Shown piece by piece: positions 39,556 to 49,509 of a stretch of 64,000 nucleotides of DNA. How positions within the stretch are numbered: the stretch's first letter is position 1; each line of letters begins with the position of its first letter. The position numbers and the translations under genes are program-made. The notes under the pieces were generated by a model. That model had not been told where the DNA came from, made no database searches, and saw nothing but the letters and a program-made list of their open reading frames with translations. Source of the DNA: Nocardia carnea (GTDB lineage Bacteria; Actinomycetota; Actinomycetes; Mycobacteriales; Mycobacteriaceae); the NCBI RefSeq assembly GCF_029868325.1, contig NZ_JARWNW010000096.1, forward strand, positions 1 through 64,000. The letters are read 5' to 3'.

Positions 39556-40703
39556 GCCTGATACCCCAATCGTTTCGCGGCCAGGCCGGTGAGGATTTCG
39601 GTGGTCCCGCCGCCGATACCGAGGATTCGCATATCGCGATACTGGCGCTCCACCTCGGATTCGCGCATATAACCCAGGCCGCCGAACAACTGCACGGCCT
39701 GGTTGGCGACCCACTCCCCGGCCTCGACAGCCGTATTCTTGGCGAAACAGACCTCGGCGATCAGATCGGTTTCCCCGGCTGCGGCGCGGGCGGCCACCTC
39801 ACGGGTGTAGACGCGGGCGACGTCGACGCGGCGCGCCATCTCGGTGACGGTGTTCTGCACGGACTGCCGGCTGATGAGCGGGCGGCCGAAGGTCTCCCGG
39901 TTACGCACCCAGTCCAGGGTGAGATCCAGGCAGCGCTGCGCACTCGAATAGGCCTGCACGGCCAGGCCCACCCGCTCGCTGACGAAGGCCGCCGCGATCT
40001 GCAGGAATCCGGAATTCTCCGGACCCACCAGATTCGCCACCGGCACTCGCACATCCTCGTACGACAGCTCGGCGGTATCGGAGGCGCGCCAGCCCATCTT
40101 GTCCAGTTTCCGGCCGACGGTGAAACCGGGAGTGCCCTTCTCCACCACCAGCAGCGATACCCCGGACGAGCCCGGACCGCCGGTGCGCACGGCGGTCACC
40201 ACGTAGTCGGCCCGGCAACCGGAGGTGATGTAGGTTTTGGCACCGTTGACGATGTAGTGGTCGCCGTCGCGGCGCGCGCTGGTGGTGAGGTGACCGACAT
40301 CGGAGCCGCCGCCGGGTTCGGTGATGGCCAGGGAGCCGATCTTCTCGCCGGCCAGGGTCGGTTTCACCCATCGGTCGATCTGTTCGGTATCGCCCGCGGC
40401 GATCAGATGCGGTACGGCGATACCGCAGGTGAACAGCGAGGCGAAGAGTCCGCCGGAAACACCCGCGTAGTGCAGTTCTTCGCAGACGATCGCCCCGTCG
40501 ATTCCGTCCCCACCGGCGCCACCCACGACCTCCGGGAACTGAATTCCGAGTAGTCCCAGCGCTCCGGCCTTCTTGTGCAGGTCCCGCGGGATCTCGCCGT
40601 CACGTTCCCAATCGTCCAGATACGGCAGGATCTCGCGTTCGGCGAAAGCGCGGACGGTAGCGCGCAATTCGCGGCGTTCGGGCGTGTTCCAGACAGTGCT
40701 CAC
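39552..40703 (-). CDS. Acyl-CoA dehydrogenase, citronellyl/isovaleryl-CoA type
   Basis: A 383-residue acyl-CoA dehydrogenase. IGSLAITEPGGGSDVGHLTTSARRDGDHYIVNGAKTYITSGCRADYVVTAVRTG is the FAD-binding centre; VFCFAKN-like text reads VCFAKNTAVEAGEWVANQAVQLFGGLGYMRESEVERQYRDMRILGIGGGTTEIL, with the expected C-terminal TxE motif. GTG 40703 overlaps the AtuA stop (GTGA); the upstream extension is not family-like. It should make the 2-enoyl-CoA that the carboxylase then uses. Confidence 0.9.
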   Translation of the reverse strand: MSTVWNTPERRELRATVRAFAEREILPYLDDWERDGEIPRDLHKKAGALGLLGIQFPEVVGGAGGDGIDGAIVCEELHYAGVSGGLFASLFTCGIAVPHLIAAGDTEQIDRWVKPTLAGEKIGSLAITEPGGGSDVGHLTTSARRDGDHYIVNGAKTYITSGCRADYVVTAVRTGGPGSSGVSLLVVEKGTPGFTVGRKLDKMGWRASDTAELSYEDVRVPVANLVGPENSGFLQIAAAFVSERVGLAVQAYSSAQRCLDLTLDWVRNRETFGRPLISRQSVQNTVTEMARRVDVARVYTREVAARAAAGETDLIAEVCFAKNTAVEAGEWVANQAVQLFGGLGYMRESEVERQYRDMRILGIGGGTTEILTGLAAKRLGYQA

Positions 40704-42415
40704 GGCAACAGCTCCCACGGTATATCGATATGGCGGGACCGCAGCCATTCGCCGAGGCCCTTGGCCTGCGGATCGAAACGGGCCTGATAGGCCACGCCTT
40801 CGCCGAGCAGACCGGTGATCAGAAAATTCAGCGCCCGCAAGTTCGGCAGAACATGCCGGGTGACCGCCAGGCCGGCAGTCTCCGGCAGCAGTTCACGCAG
40901 GCGATCGACGGTGAGGGTATGCACCAGCCAGCGCCACTGCTCGTCGGTGCGGACCCATACACCGATATTGGCATCACCGCCTTTGTCACCGCTGCGGGCC
41001 ATCGCGATACTGCCGAGCGGAACACGTTTCGTAGGTGCGACCGGAAGCGGTTCGGGGAGTTCGGGTTCGGGCACCTCGGCAAGCTCCCGGGTTTCCGAGG
41101 GCGCACCCACCAGAACCCGGCAACCGTCCGGCCGCACCGCGGTATGCGGAACCTCGGCGGCGTCGACGAAACCCGGGCGGTAGACGCCGTAGGGCGAACC
41201 GTTACCGGGTGGCGTGGTGAAACTACAGCCCGGATAACTGGCCAGGGCGAGTTCCACGGCGACACTGGAGAAGGCGCGGCCCACCTTGTTCGGGTCGGGG
41301 TCGCGGACCACGCAGCGCAGCAGGGCGCTCGCCTGTTCCTCGGTCTCGGCATCGGGGCGGTCGAGCCGGGCCAGGGTCCAGTCGAGTTCGGCCGGGCGCT
41401 GCGGTAGCCAGGATTCCAGTTGCCGCTGCGCCAGTTCGGCTTTCGCCTCGATATCGAGTCCGGTGAGGATGAATTCCATCTCGTTGCGGAAACCGCCCAG
41501 TGTGTTCAGCGAGACCTTGAGCTGCGGCGGTGGCGGCTCGCCCTGCACTCCGCTGATCAGTACCCGATCCGGGCCGTCGGCCGTCAACTCGACGGTGTCG
41601 AGCCGGGTGGTGACATCGGGTCCGGCATAGCGGGCACCCTGGATCTCGTACATGAGCTGCGCGGCGACCGTATCGACCGTGACCGCACCGCCGCTGCCCG
41701 CGTGTTTGGTGATCACACTGCTGCCGTCCGCCCGGATCTCGGCGAGCGGGAAACCGGGCCGGCCCAGATCGGGCAGTTCGGTGAAGAACGCGAAGTTACC
41801 GCCGGTGGCCTGGGTGCCGCATTCGATCACATGACCGGCCACCACCGCACCGGCGAGCCGGTCGTAATCGGTGCGCTGCCAGCCGAAATGGGCGATCGCC
41901 GGCCCGACGACCACCGAGGCGTCGGTGACCCGGCCGGTGACCACCACATCCGCGCCGGCGGTGAGGCAATCGGCGATACCGCAGGCGCCGAGGTAGGCGT
42001 TGGCGGTCAGCGGGGAGCCCAGACCGAGTTCGGTGGCGCGATCGAGCAGGTCGTCGCCCTCGACGAAACCGACCCGCACGTCCAGCCCGAGCCGGGCCGC
42101 CAGTTCGCTCACCTTCTCCGCCAGCCCGGCCGGGTTCAGGCCCCCGGCGTTCGTGACGATCTGCACCTTGCGTTCCAGCGCCAGACCCAGGCAATCCTCG
42201 AGCTGGCGGAGGAAGGTTTTGGCATAACCCAGCCCGGAATCCTTCATCCGGTCGCGACCCAGGATCAGCATGGTCAGTTCGGCGAGATAATCGCCGGTGA
42301 GCACGTCGAGCTGCCCGCCTTCGAGCATTTCGCGCATGGCGGTCAGCCGGTCACCGTAGAACCCGGAACAGTTGCCGATCCGGATGATGTCCGGATCGTC
42401 GGCCAGAGCACTCAT
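40700..42415 (-). CDS. AtuA-family (DUF1446) acyclic terpene utilisation protein
   Basis: A 571-residue protein. The AtuA core spans residues 10-450 (IIRIGNCSGFYGDRLTAMREMLEGGQLDVLTGDYLAELTMLILGRDRMKDSGLGYAKTFLRQLEDC; IVTNAGGLNPAGLAEKV; LTAGADVVVTGRVTDASVVVGPAIAHFGW). The last 110 residues are the AtuA C-terminal domain with SIAMARSGDKGGDANIGVWV. AtuA is required for citronellol/geraniol growth in Pseudomonas, with an undefined biochemical role; fused C-terminal domains are common in actinobacteria. First gene of the operon; GGAGG lies about ten bases before the ATG. Confidence 0.88.
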   Translation of the reverse strand: MSALADDPDIIRIGNCSGFYGDRLTAMREMLEGGQLDVLTGDYLAELTMLILGRDRMKDSGLGYAKTFLRQLEDCLGLALERKVQIVTNAGGLNPAGLAEKVSELAARLGLDVRVGFVEGDDLLDRATELGLGSPLTANAYLGACGIADCLTAGADVVVTGRVTDASVVVGPAIAHFGWQRTDYDRLAGAVVAGHVIECGTQATGGNFAFFTELPDLGRPGFPLAEIRADGSSVITKHAGSGGAVTVDTVAAQLMYEIQGARYAGPDVTTRLDTVELTADGPDRVLISGVQGEPPPPQLKVSLNTLGGFRNEMEFILTGLDIEAKAELAQRQLESWLPQRPAELDWTLARLDRPDAETEEQASALLRCVVRDPDPNKVGRAFSSVAVELALASYPGCSFTTPPGNGSPYGVYRPGFVDAAEVPHTAVRPDGCRVLVGAPSETRELAEVPEPELPEPLPVAPTKRVPLGSIAMARSGDKGGDANIGVWVRTDEQWRWLVHTLTVDRLRELLPETAGLAVTRHVLPNLRALNFLITGLLGEGVAYQARFDPQAKGLGEWLRSRHIDIPWELLP

Positions 42416-42505
42416 CAGCGGTTGCGCCTCCTACCGCTACGGGCGGGGAAGCGCGCCCGGGCTGGTCGTGTACGAGTTCAGCATCACAGGCGGCCGGAAA
42501 AAAAT

Positions 42506-42521
42506 CAAGCACGCGTGCTTG
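42506..42521 (-). promoter_or_regulatory. Perfect palindromic operator of the AtuA operon
   Basis: CAAGCACGCGTGCTTG is a perfect 16-bp palindrome in a local AT-rich patch, 91 bp upstream of the AtuA gene. Its form suits a TetR dimer; the operon's own TetR is the obvious candidate. Confidence 0.7.
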
Positions 42522-42583
42522 TTAAATCGGCAGGTTCGTGCCGGACCGCGTCGACCCGGGGCGACCAGGCACAATGGGTTGCC

Positions 42584-42739
42584 GTGTCCACCGATGTCGC
42601 CGTAGTGCTCTTGTTCACCCTCGCCGGATTCCTGATCGGCGGCGCCTACTCCACCTGGAAGACCACCCGCCCACTCGCGATCAGCCTCGCCGTGGCCGCG
42701 GTGCTCGCGGCGGCGGGCGCGGTGCTCTGGTTGCTGTGA
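42584..42739 (+). CDS. Small two-helix membrane protein, 51 residues
   Basis: A 51-residue protein consisting of two membrane helices: VAVVLLFTLAGFLIGGAYSTWK and, after TTRP, LAISLAVAAVLAAAGAVLWLL. It starts at GTG 42584; in-frame upstream sequence is unlike a protein. Strong hydrophobic periodicity and codon bias support it. A divergent position from AtuA and a hairpin topology are all that can be said; the function is unknown. Confidence 0.65.
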   Translation: MSTDVAVVLLFTLAGFLIGGAYSTWKTTRPLAISLAVAAVLAAAGAVLWLL

Positions 42740-43109
42740 CGAGGCTGCTGCCCACTCCCGGCGGCCGGTAGAGCCGAGCCGGCGCGCCCCCGGCGCCGAA
42801 TGAGTGTGCGGCTCGCGGCACTGCGCTCGGTCCACGTGGCAGCGCAATCGCTGCTGTGAGGTTTCCGGCGGCGGTCGACGGGGCAGTCATCGACAGGTGT
42901 CCCGGAACCGCCTCCCCGCCATCGGCGACAGGTGGTTCCCGGCCCTGTCGATACGCCGGTCCTGCCCATCTGCGCCGGGTGGGACCGGCGTACCGCCACA
43001 GCAGCCGGTCGAGAAGCTGCCCGGCTGTGTTCGTCGAGAAGCGGCCCGGCAGTAAGCGGCAACCGCCGGTCGCCCCGGAAGCAGACCGATGCGCGGGCGT
43101 CCGTTTCGA
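42740..43109. other. Intergenic region with an 18-bp direct repeat
   Basis: I find no convincing gene in this space between the small membrane protein and the end of thiE. The one structure is a pair of near-identical 18-mers, GTCGAGAAGC(T/G)GCCCGGC, at 43008-43025 and 43033-43050, one base different and 25 bp apart. Their role is unknown; a local duplication is enough to explain them. Confidence 0.4.
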
Positions 43110-43805
43110 TCAGTCCACCAGCAGGGCGGCCTTCAACTCTCGTGCTGCCGCCTCCGGATCATCGGCTGCCGTGATCGCCCGTACCACCACCACACGCTCC
43201 GCGCCCGCGGCCCGGACCTCCGGCAGCGTCGACCCGTCGATACCGCCGATCGCGAACCACGGTCGCGCCGGCGCCGCAGCGGCGGTTTCCCGCACCAGTT
43301 CCAGCCCCGCCGGTTCACGACCCGGTTTCGTGGGCGTCGCCCACACCGGGCCCGTGCAGAAGTAGTCGAGATGTTCGTCGGCGGCGGCCAGGCGAGCCTG
43401 TTCACGGTCGCGAGTGGAGCGGCCGATCACCACATCCGGGCCCAGGATCCGGCGGGCGTACCAGGGCGGGAGGTCCTGCTGGCCCAGGTGCAGTACATCG
43501 GCCGCGGCGGCCAGGGCGATATCCGCGCGGTCGTTCACCGCCAGCAAGGCGCCGTGACGGCGGGTGGCGGCCCGGAGTTCGGCGAGCGCCGCGAGTTCGC
43601 CCATGGCCTCCAGCGGACCGAACCGCTGCTCCCCGGGCGACCCCTTGTCGCGTAGCTGGATGATATCGACACCACCGGCCAGCGCCGCATCCGCGAACGC
43701 GGCCAGATCACCCTTCTCGCGGCGGGCGTCGGTGCACAGGTACAGCCGGGCGGTCGCGAGACGATCGCGCGGCGGGAGCTGTCGGCGAGCGGAGGACGGT
43801 TGCAC
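43110..43805 (-). CDS. thiE: Thiamine-phosphate synthase
   Basis: A 231-residue TIM-barrel enzyme joining HMP-PP and thiazole phosphate to thiamine phosphate. Signatures are [94 protein letters not shown], and [15 protein letters not shown]. The start GTG 43805 is chosen because TACGGT lies seven bases upstream, inside the alternative GTG at 43814. It is divergent from thiO with 52 bp between the starts, too little room for a TPP riboswitch. Confidence 0.92.
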   Translation of the reverse strand: MQPSSARRQLPPRDRLATARLYLCTDARREKGDLAAFADAALAGGVDIIQLRDKGSPGEQRFGPLEAMGELAALAELRAATRRHGALLAVNDRADIALAAAADVLHLGQQDLPPWYARRILGPDVVIGRSTRDREQARLAAADEHLDYFCTGPVWATPTKPGREPAGLELVRETAAAAPARPWFAIGGIDGSTLPEVRAAGAERVVVVRAITAADDPEAAARELKAALLVD

Positions 43806-43857
43806 AACTGCCACCGTAACCGCGCTAACGTGGAAATGTTGCAGGAGGTGGAACGTA

Positions 43858-44942
43858 GTGCGAACATCCGCGACCGTCGCCGTGGTCGGTGGCGGTGTGA
43901 TCGGGCTCGGCGTGGCATGGCGGGCCGCGGAAGCGGGCTGGTCGGTCACCCTCTTCGATCCGGCCGTCGGCAGCGGCGCCTCATGGGTTGCCGGTGGGAT
44001 GCTCGCCCCCCTGTCCGAAGGCTGGCCGGGTGAGGACGATGTGCTCGCGTTCGGGGCGGCGGCGCTGGCCCACTGGCCGGATTTCGCGGCCCGGCTGGCG
44101 GCGGTTACCGGGGTCGATGTCTACGTGGCCGGCGAAACGCTGACCATCGCCCAGGACGGCGCGGACGCCGCCGATCTGCACACCATCGCCGACTGGGTGA
44201 ACGGGCACGGACACGATCTGCGGCTCCTGGATCGCGCCGGGGTGCGGGCGCTGGAACCCGCGCTGGCCCGCACCGTGCGGGCCGGGTTGCTCGCCGGCGC
44301 GGAACCCGCCATCGACAACCGGCGGCTGGTCACCGCGCTGCGCAAGGCCGCCGATGAAGCCGGTGTCACCGTACGCCCGGAACGGGTGCGCGACCTCGCC
44401 GAACTCGACCACGACCGGATCGTGCTCGCCGCCGGTGCCGCATCGCCGGCGCTGTGGCCGGGGCTGCCGGTGCGGCCGGTGAAGGGTGAGATCCTGCGTC
44501 TGCGGCAGCGTCCGGGGACGCAACCGCCACCCACCCGCGTCGTGCGGGCCCGGGTCCACGGGCGGCCCGTATATTTCGTACCGCGCGACGACGGCGTGGT
44601 GGTGGGCGCGACCCAGTACGAAGCGGGTTTCGATACCGCCGTCACCGTCGCCGGGGTTCGCGATCTCATCGCCGACGCCGAAACCGTGCTCCCCGGGATC
44701 GGTGAATACGAACTGACCGAGGCGAGCGCCGGGTCCCGCCCGGGCACCCCGGATAATCTTCCACTGATCGGCCGGCTGTCCGACCGCGTGATCGCCGCCA
44801 CCGGGCACGGCCGTAATGGCATGCTGACCAGTGCGCTCACGGCCGACGCTGTTCTCGCCGAACTCGGCGGACAACCGCTGACCGAAGTCGCGGCGGCCGA
44901 TCCGCACCGATTCGGTGCGTCCACATCGTCAGGAGGTAGTCG

Positions 44943-44946
<4 letters not shown>
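43858..44946 (+). CDS. thiO: Glycine oxidase for thiazole synthesis
   Basis: A 362-residue FAD amine oxidase making dehydroglycine (iminoglycine) for ThiG. The dinucleotide loop is [85 protein letters not shown] and [33 protein letters not shown] are ThiO signatures. GTG 43858 has AGGAGG seven bases upstream. Its stop overlaps thiS (ATGA). First gene of thiO-thiS-thiG. Confidence 0.93.
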
Positions 44947-45942
<996 letters not shown>

Positions 45943-46040
45943 AAGCGGTCGCCGCCACGCGAGGTCGCGACTCCGGATACTGCATCCGGCGTACCCCTGG
46001 TCTGCCCGCGTACTCAGCGGGGGTGTGGCTCGGGGGCGAC

Positions 46041-46056
46041 TCATCCTCGAGGATGA
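46041..46056. promoter_or_regulatory. Perfect 16-bp palindrome upstream of the ABC exporter genes
   Basis: TCATCCTCGAGGATGA is fully symmetric, 59 bp upstream of the ATPase start. It also lies after thiG. An operator is more likely than a terminator given its AT content and lack of loop; no adjacent regulator gene is present. Confidence 0.5.
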
Positions 46057-46115
46057 CCGCGAGTCACGACCATCGGGCGACGCGCGCACTCCGGGGATAG
46101 GGCATGCTGGTCGGC

Positions 46116-47108
46116 ATGATCGAAGTCCGGGGCTTGACCAAGCATTACGGGCAGACCGTCGCGGTCCAGGACCTGACCTTCGCCGTGCGACCGGGGCAGG
46201 TCACCGGTTTCCTCGGACCGAACGGCGCCGGTAAATCCACCACCATGCGGATGATCCTGGGCCTGGACCGGCCCACCTCGGGTACCGCGTTGATCCACGG
46301 CAAGCCGTATGCCGAGCTGAAGCATCCGTTACGTGAGGTCGGCGCGCTGCTCGACGCGAAATGGGTCCATCCCAACCGCTCCGCGCGCGCCCATCTGGAA
46401 TGGATGGCCGCCTCCAACGATCTGCCGAAATCGCGGGTCGAGGAGGTACTGCGGCTGGTCGGCCTCTCGGAGGTGGCCGGGAAATCCGCAGGCGGATTCT
46501 CGCTCGGGATGTCGCAGCGGTTGGGTCTGGCGGGGGCGCTGCTCGGCGATCCGAAGGTGCTGCTGTTCGACGAGCCGGTCAACGGCCTCGATCCGGAGGG
46601 GATCCTGTGGATCCGCCGGTTCATGCAGCGGCTCGCGGCCGAGGGGCGCACGGTTCTGGTGTCGAGCCATCTGCTGTCGGAGATGGCGCAGACCGCCGAC
46701 CATCTGGTGGTGATCGGACGCGGCCGGCTCATCTCCGATTCCACGACCTCCGATTTCATCGAACGGGCGTCGGAGGCGTCGGTGCGGGTGCGCAGCCCGC
46801 AACTGGACGAACTGCGCAGCCTGCTGACCTCGCACGGGATGACGGTGAAGGAAAACGACGGCAATGCCGACGGCGCGGCGCTCATCGTGAACGGTGTCAC
46901 CAGCGATGCCGTCGGGACGCTGGCCGCCGAACATCAGATCACCCTCTTCGAACTCGCTCCGCAGCGCGGCTCCCTGGAGGAGGCGTTCATGCGGATGACC
47001 GGCGGGGACGTGCAGTACCACGGCGAGATCGGATCACCGGCGGATGCCACCGTGATCACGGGCAAACCGGCGGATTCGGAGCCGCTGTTCACGGGAGGTA
47101 CGAAGTAA
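46116..47108 (+). CDS. ABC transporter ATP-binding protein (DrrA/CcmA-type exporter)
   Basis: A 330-residue ATPase. Walker A GPNGAGKSTTMRMILGLDRPTSG, SAGGFSLGMSQRLGLAGALLGDPKVLLFDEPVNGLDPEGILWIRRFM (signature and Walker B), SSHLLSEMAQTADHLVVIGRGRLI. The signature is SLGMSQ, not LSGGQ, as in many DrrA-like two-gene exporters. A C-terminal DUF4162-like region of about 100 residues follows. ATG 46116 is preferred to 46104. Its TAA shares a base with the permease ATG (TAATG). Confidence 0.88.
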   Translation: MIEVRGLTKHYGQTVAVQDLTFAVRPGQVTGFLGPNGAGKSTTMRMILGLDRPTSGTALIHGKPYAELKHPLREVGALLDAKWVHPNRSARAHLEWMAASNDLPKSRVEEVLRLVGLSEVAGKSAGGFSLGMSQRLGLAGALLGDPKVLLFDEPVNGLDPEGILWIRRFMQRLAAEGRTVLVSSHLLSEMAQTADHLVVIGRGRLISDSTTSDFIERASEASVRVRSPQLDELRSLLTSHGMTVKENDGNADGAALIVNGVTSDAVGTLAAEHQITLFELAPQRGSLEEAFMRMTGGDVQYHGEIGSPADATVITGKPADSEPLFTGGTK

Positions 47109-47875
47109 TGGGCGTGATCGCCGCGGAACGTATCAAACTCACCTCCACTCGTTCGCCGTGGTGGTGTTCGGTGATCGTGGTCGCGCTGGCCGTCGGGTTC
47201 GCCGCCCTGTTCGGTCTGATCGGGCGGATCGCCGCCGACGACCCACAGGCCGCCGGTCCCCCCGCCATCACGGTCGATACCGCATTTCTCGGCGTCACCG
47301 GTTTCGGCATCCTGGTCTTGTCCATCATGGCGACCCTGACCGTGACCAGCGAATACCGGTTCGGCATCATCCGGACCACGTTCCAGGCCATCCCGAACCG
47401 CACCTCCGTGATGGGTGCGAAAGCGCTCCTGGTGGGCCTGTATGCGGCGGTGCTGACCACGGTGCTGGCGTTCGCCGCCTACGCCATCGCCAAGGCGGTC
47501 GCGGGAGACGCGGGCACGACGCTGGTACTCGAAGGCAACTGGCGGGCGCTGTATGCGGTACCGATCCTGGCCTTCCTCAATGTGGTGCTGGCCATCGCGA
47601 TCGGTGTGCTGGTCCGGCAATCCGCCGCGGCGATCTCCTTGCTCGTCCTGTGGCAATTGATCATCGAACCCTTGGTCGGCGCACTGGGTAAAGTGGGACG
47701 TGAGATCAGCGCGTTCCTGCCGTTCCAGAACGCGAGCCGCTTCGCGACGATGGACGACTCGCTGTCCTCGGCGAACTGGCATTGGGGTGTGTGGGGCAGC
47801 CTCGCCTACTTCACCGCCTTCGTCGTAGTCGTCGCGGGCATCGCGGTGCTGGTGGTGAACCGGCGCGACGCCTGA
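47108..47875 (+). CDS. ABC transporter permease, six-helix ABC-2 type
   Basis: A 255-residue membrane protein with six predicted helices: AAERIKLTSTRSPWWCSVIVVALAVGFAALFGLIG, then VTGFGILVLSIMATLTVTSEYRFGIIRTTFQAIPNRTSVMGAKALLVGLYAAVLTTVLAFAAYAIA, and three more. The VTSEYRFGIIRTTFQAIPNR loop is typical of ABC-2 permeases that couple to a DrrA-like ATPase. Drug, lipid or peptide export is possible; the substrate is not readable. A G9/C9 hairpin follows about 105 bp later. Confidence 0.87.
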   Translation: MGVIAAERIKLTSTRSPWWCSVIVVALAVGFAALFGLIGRIAADDPQAAGPPAITVDTAFLGVTGFGILVLSIMATLTVTSEYRFGIIRTTFQAIPNRTSVMGAKALLVGLYAAVLTTVLAFAAYAIAKAVAGDAGTTLVLEGNWRALYAVPILAFLNVVLAIAIGVLVRQSAAAISLLVLWQLIIEPLVGALGKVGREISAFLPFQNASRFATMDDSLSSANWHWGVWGSLAYFTAFVVVVAGIAVLVVNRRDA

Positions 47876-48247
47876 CCCCGAATCGCCCGAGCCGCTTCCC
47901 TCGCCGCTCGGGTATCGGGTGCGCGACCTTGTCGGGAGAATTCGCGCGCCCCGCGCCTCGGCGGGCCCAGCCCCGCCGCCGGGGGGGGGTAACCACCCGG
48001 GCGGGGGCGCCCCCCCCCGGGCGCGGGCCCCCACCCCGCGCACCGGTGGTCGTTATCACAGCCTGGACGTCTGACCTGATCATCGATCCGCGGCCGGCGC
48101 GAACGCCCACTATCGGTAACCGGGAGTTCACCTCCTGCCCCGCGGCGCTGGCTACTATCGAACCCGAGACCGACGAGGTCAGGCACCACACGTTTTCCAT
48201 CGGCGGACCCAACGGCGTGCCGCACTCCTCCGATAGAGAGGTGACAG
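47876..48247. other. Intergenic region with a G-run/C-run hairpin
   Basis: No gene is seen. Bases 47981-47989 are nine G and 48010-48018 nine C, with flanking CC and GG, so an 11-bp all-GC stem (47979-47989 with 48010-48020) closes over a 20-base loop. It may end the exporter transcript. Such runs are also error-prone in sequencing. The cyclase promoter should lie nearer 48160-48240. Confidence 0.5.
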
Positions 48248-49357
48248 GTGACCATTCTCAGCACTCCCACCACGGCAGACCCCCTGAGATACCCTCGGGA
48301 CGTGAACGAGAAACCCTCCGGCAGCACCGCGCCGGAGCCGGAGGTCGACAACGACACCGCGGCTCGCGTCGGCGACGAGGGCCCGACCGTCGACCCGAGC
48401 CCCGTCCGGAAGAACGGTGATACGGCGACCACACGATCACGACGGGGGCAGCGCCGGCGATACGGTGACACGGCCGGGTCGTACCCGCCGGTCGAGGCCG
48501 CGGGCAGCACCACCGCGCAGGACGCAGTCGACACCGACCCCGGGGACGTAGACGAACCGGCCCGCCCCAGGATCGGTCCGCTCTCCGCATTCATGTACGC
48601 CGCGAACAACCGTCCCGATGTGATCGATGTCCTGCGTAAGGCCCGCCGGCAGCTCCCGGGCGATCCCGCCTTCGGCGATCCGCTCTCGGTCAGCGGCCCC
48701 GGCGGCGCCCGCGCCGTAGCCCGCGCCGCGGACCGGCTGGTCGGCGACAGCCCCAGCGCTGCCCGGGAGATCGGTTTCGGCGCCCTGCAGGTGTGGCAGG
48801 CCGCGCTCGAACGCCTCGGCCGCGGTAAGGGCACACAGGAAATGACGGTGATGTTCACCGACCTGGTGTCGTTCTCGTCGTGGTCGCTGACCGCCGGCGA
48901 CGAGGCCACCCTGGACCTGCTGCGCAAGGTTGCCCGCGCCATCGAACCGCCCATCGCCGAACGCGGCGGGCAGGTCGTGAAACGGATGGGCGACGGTGTG
49001 ATGGCGGTGTTCCCGTCCGCCGACCGCGCGGTCGAAGCCGCGATCGCGGCCCGGCGCAACCTCGCCGATATCACCGTCGGCACCTATCGGCCCCGGATGC
49101 GGATCGGCCTGCACACCGGTTCGCCGCGCGAGATCGGCGGCGACTGGCTGGGCGTGGACGTGACCATCGCGGCCCGGGTGATGGAGGCGGCGGGCAACGG
49201 CCGGATGATGATTTCCGAATCCACGCTCGCCGCGCTGGAACCCGAGACGCTGGCCGATCTCGGGCATACCGCCCGCCCCTACCGGCGCAGTTTCTTCGCC
49301 GCGCCGCTCAGCGGAGTTCCGGAGGATCTGCGTATCTACCGGGTCAGCTCCGGCTAG
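48248..49357 (+). CDS. Class III adenylate/guanylate cyclase-like protein, atypical active site
   Basis: A 369-residue soluble protein. The first 110 residues are polar and disordered; a helical segment (FMYAANNRPDVIDVLRKARRQL...ALQVWQAALERL) leads into the catalytic domain at about residues 198-365. Metal-binding Asp205 (FTDLVSF) and Asp249 (GDGVMAVF) and Lys245 are present. In GVDVTIAAR, Thr306 occupies the place of the transition-state Asn, while Arg310 is kept. The enzyme is therefore probably weak or altered. GTG 48248 follows an AGAGG ribosome site. No membrane segment. Confidence 0.82.
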   Translation: MTILSTPTTADPLRYPRDVNEKPSGSTAPEPEVDNDTAARVGDEGPTVDPSPVRKNGDTATTRSRRGQRRRYGDTAGSYPPVEAAGSTTAQDAVDTDPGDVDEPARPRIGPLSAFMYAANNRPDVIDVLRKARRQLPGDPAFGDPLSVSGPGGARAVARAADRLVGDSPSAAREIGFGALQVWQAALERLGRGKGTQEMTVMFTDLVSFSSWSLTAGDEATLDLLRKVARAIEPPIAERGGQVVKRMGDGVMAVFPSADRAVEAAIAARRNLADITVGTYRPRMRIGLHTGSPREIGGDWLGVDVTIAARVMEAAGNGRMMISESTLAALEPETLADLGHTARPYRRSFFAAPLSGVPEDLRIYRVSSG

Positions 49358-49509
49358 CGACCGTTCCGGGCCCGGCGGCCGGGCGATACTGCTGCCGGCC
49401 TGTTCGTCGTACGGATCGTCGCTCCCCGGCCCCTGTGCGCGCCCACAGCGCAGGATTGCCGCGCACAGCCGCATCCGCTGCTGCGGCACAGGCGGGCAGC
49501 GGGTCTGCG

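Noticed and set aside
43805-43858. A TPP riboswitch in the thiE/thiO divergent gap
   Set aside because: Only 52 bp lie between the start codons, less than a TPP aptamer needs, and no conserved aptamer bases are seen. thiE also appears leaderless.
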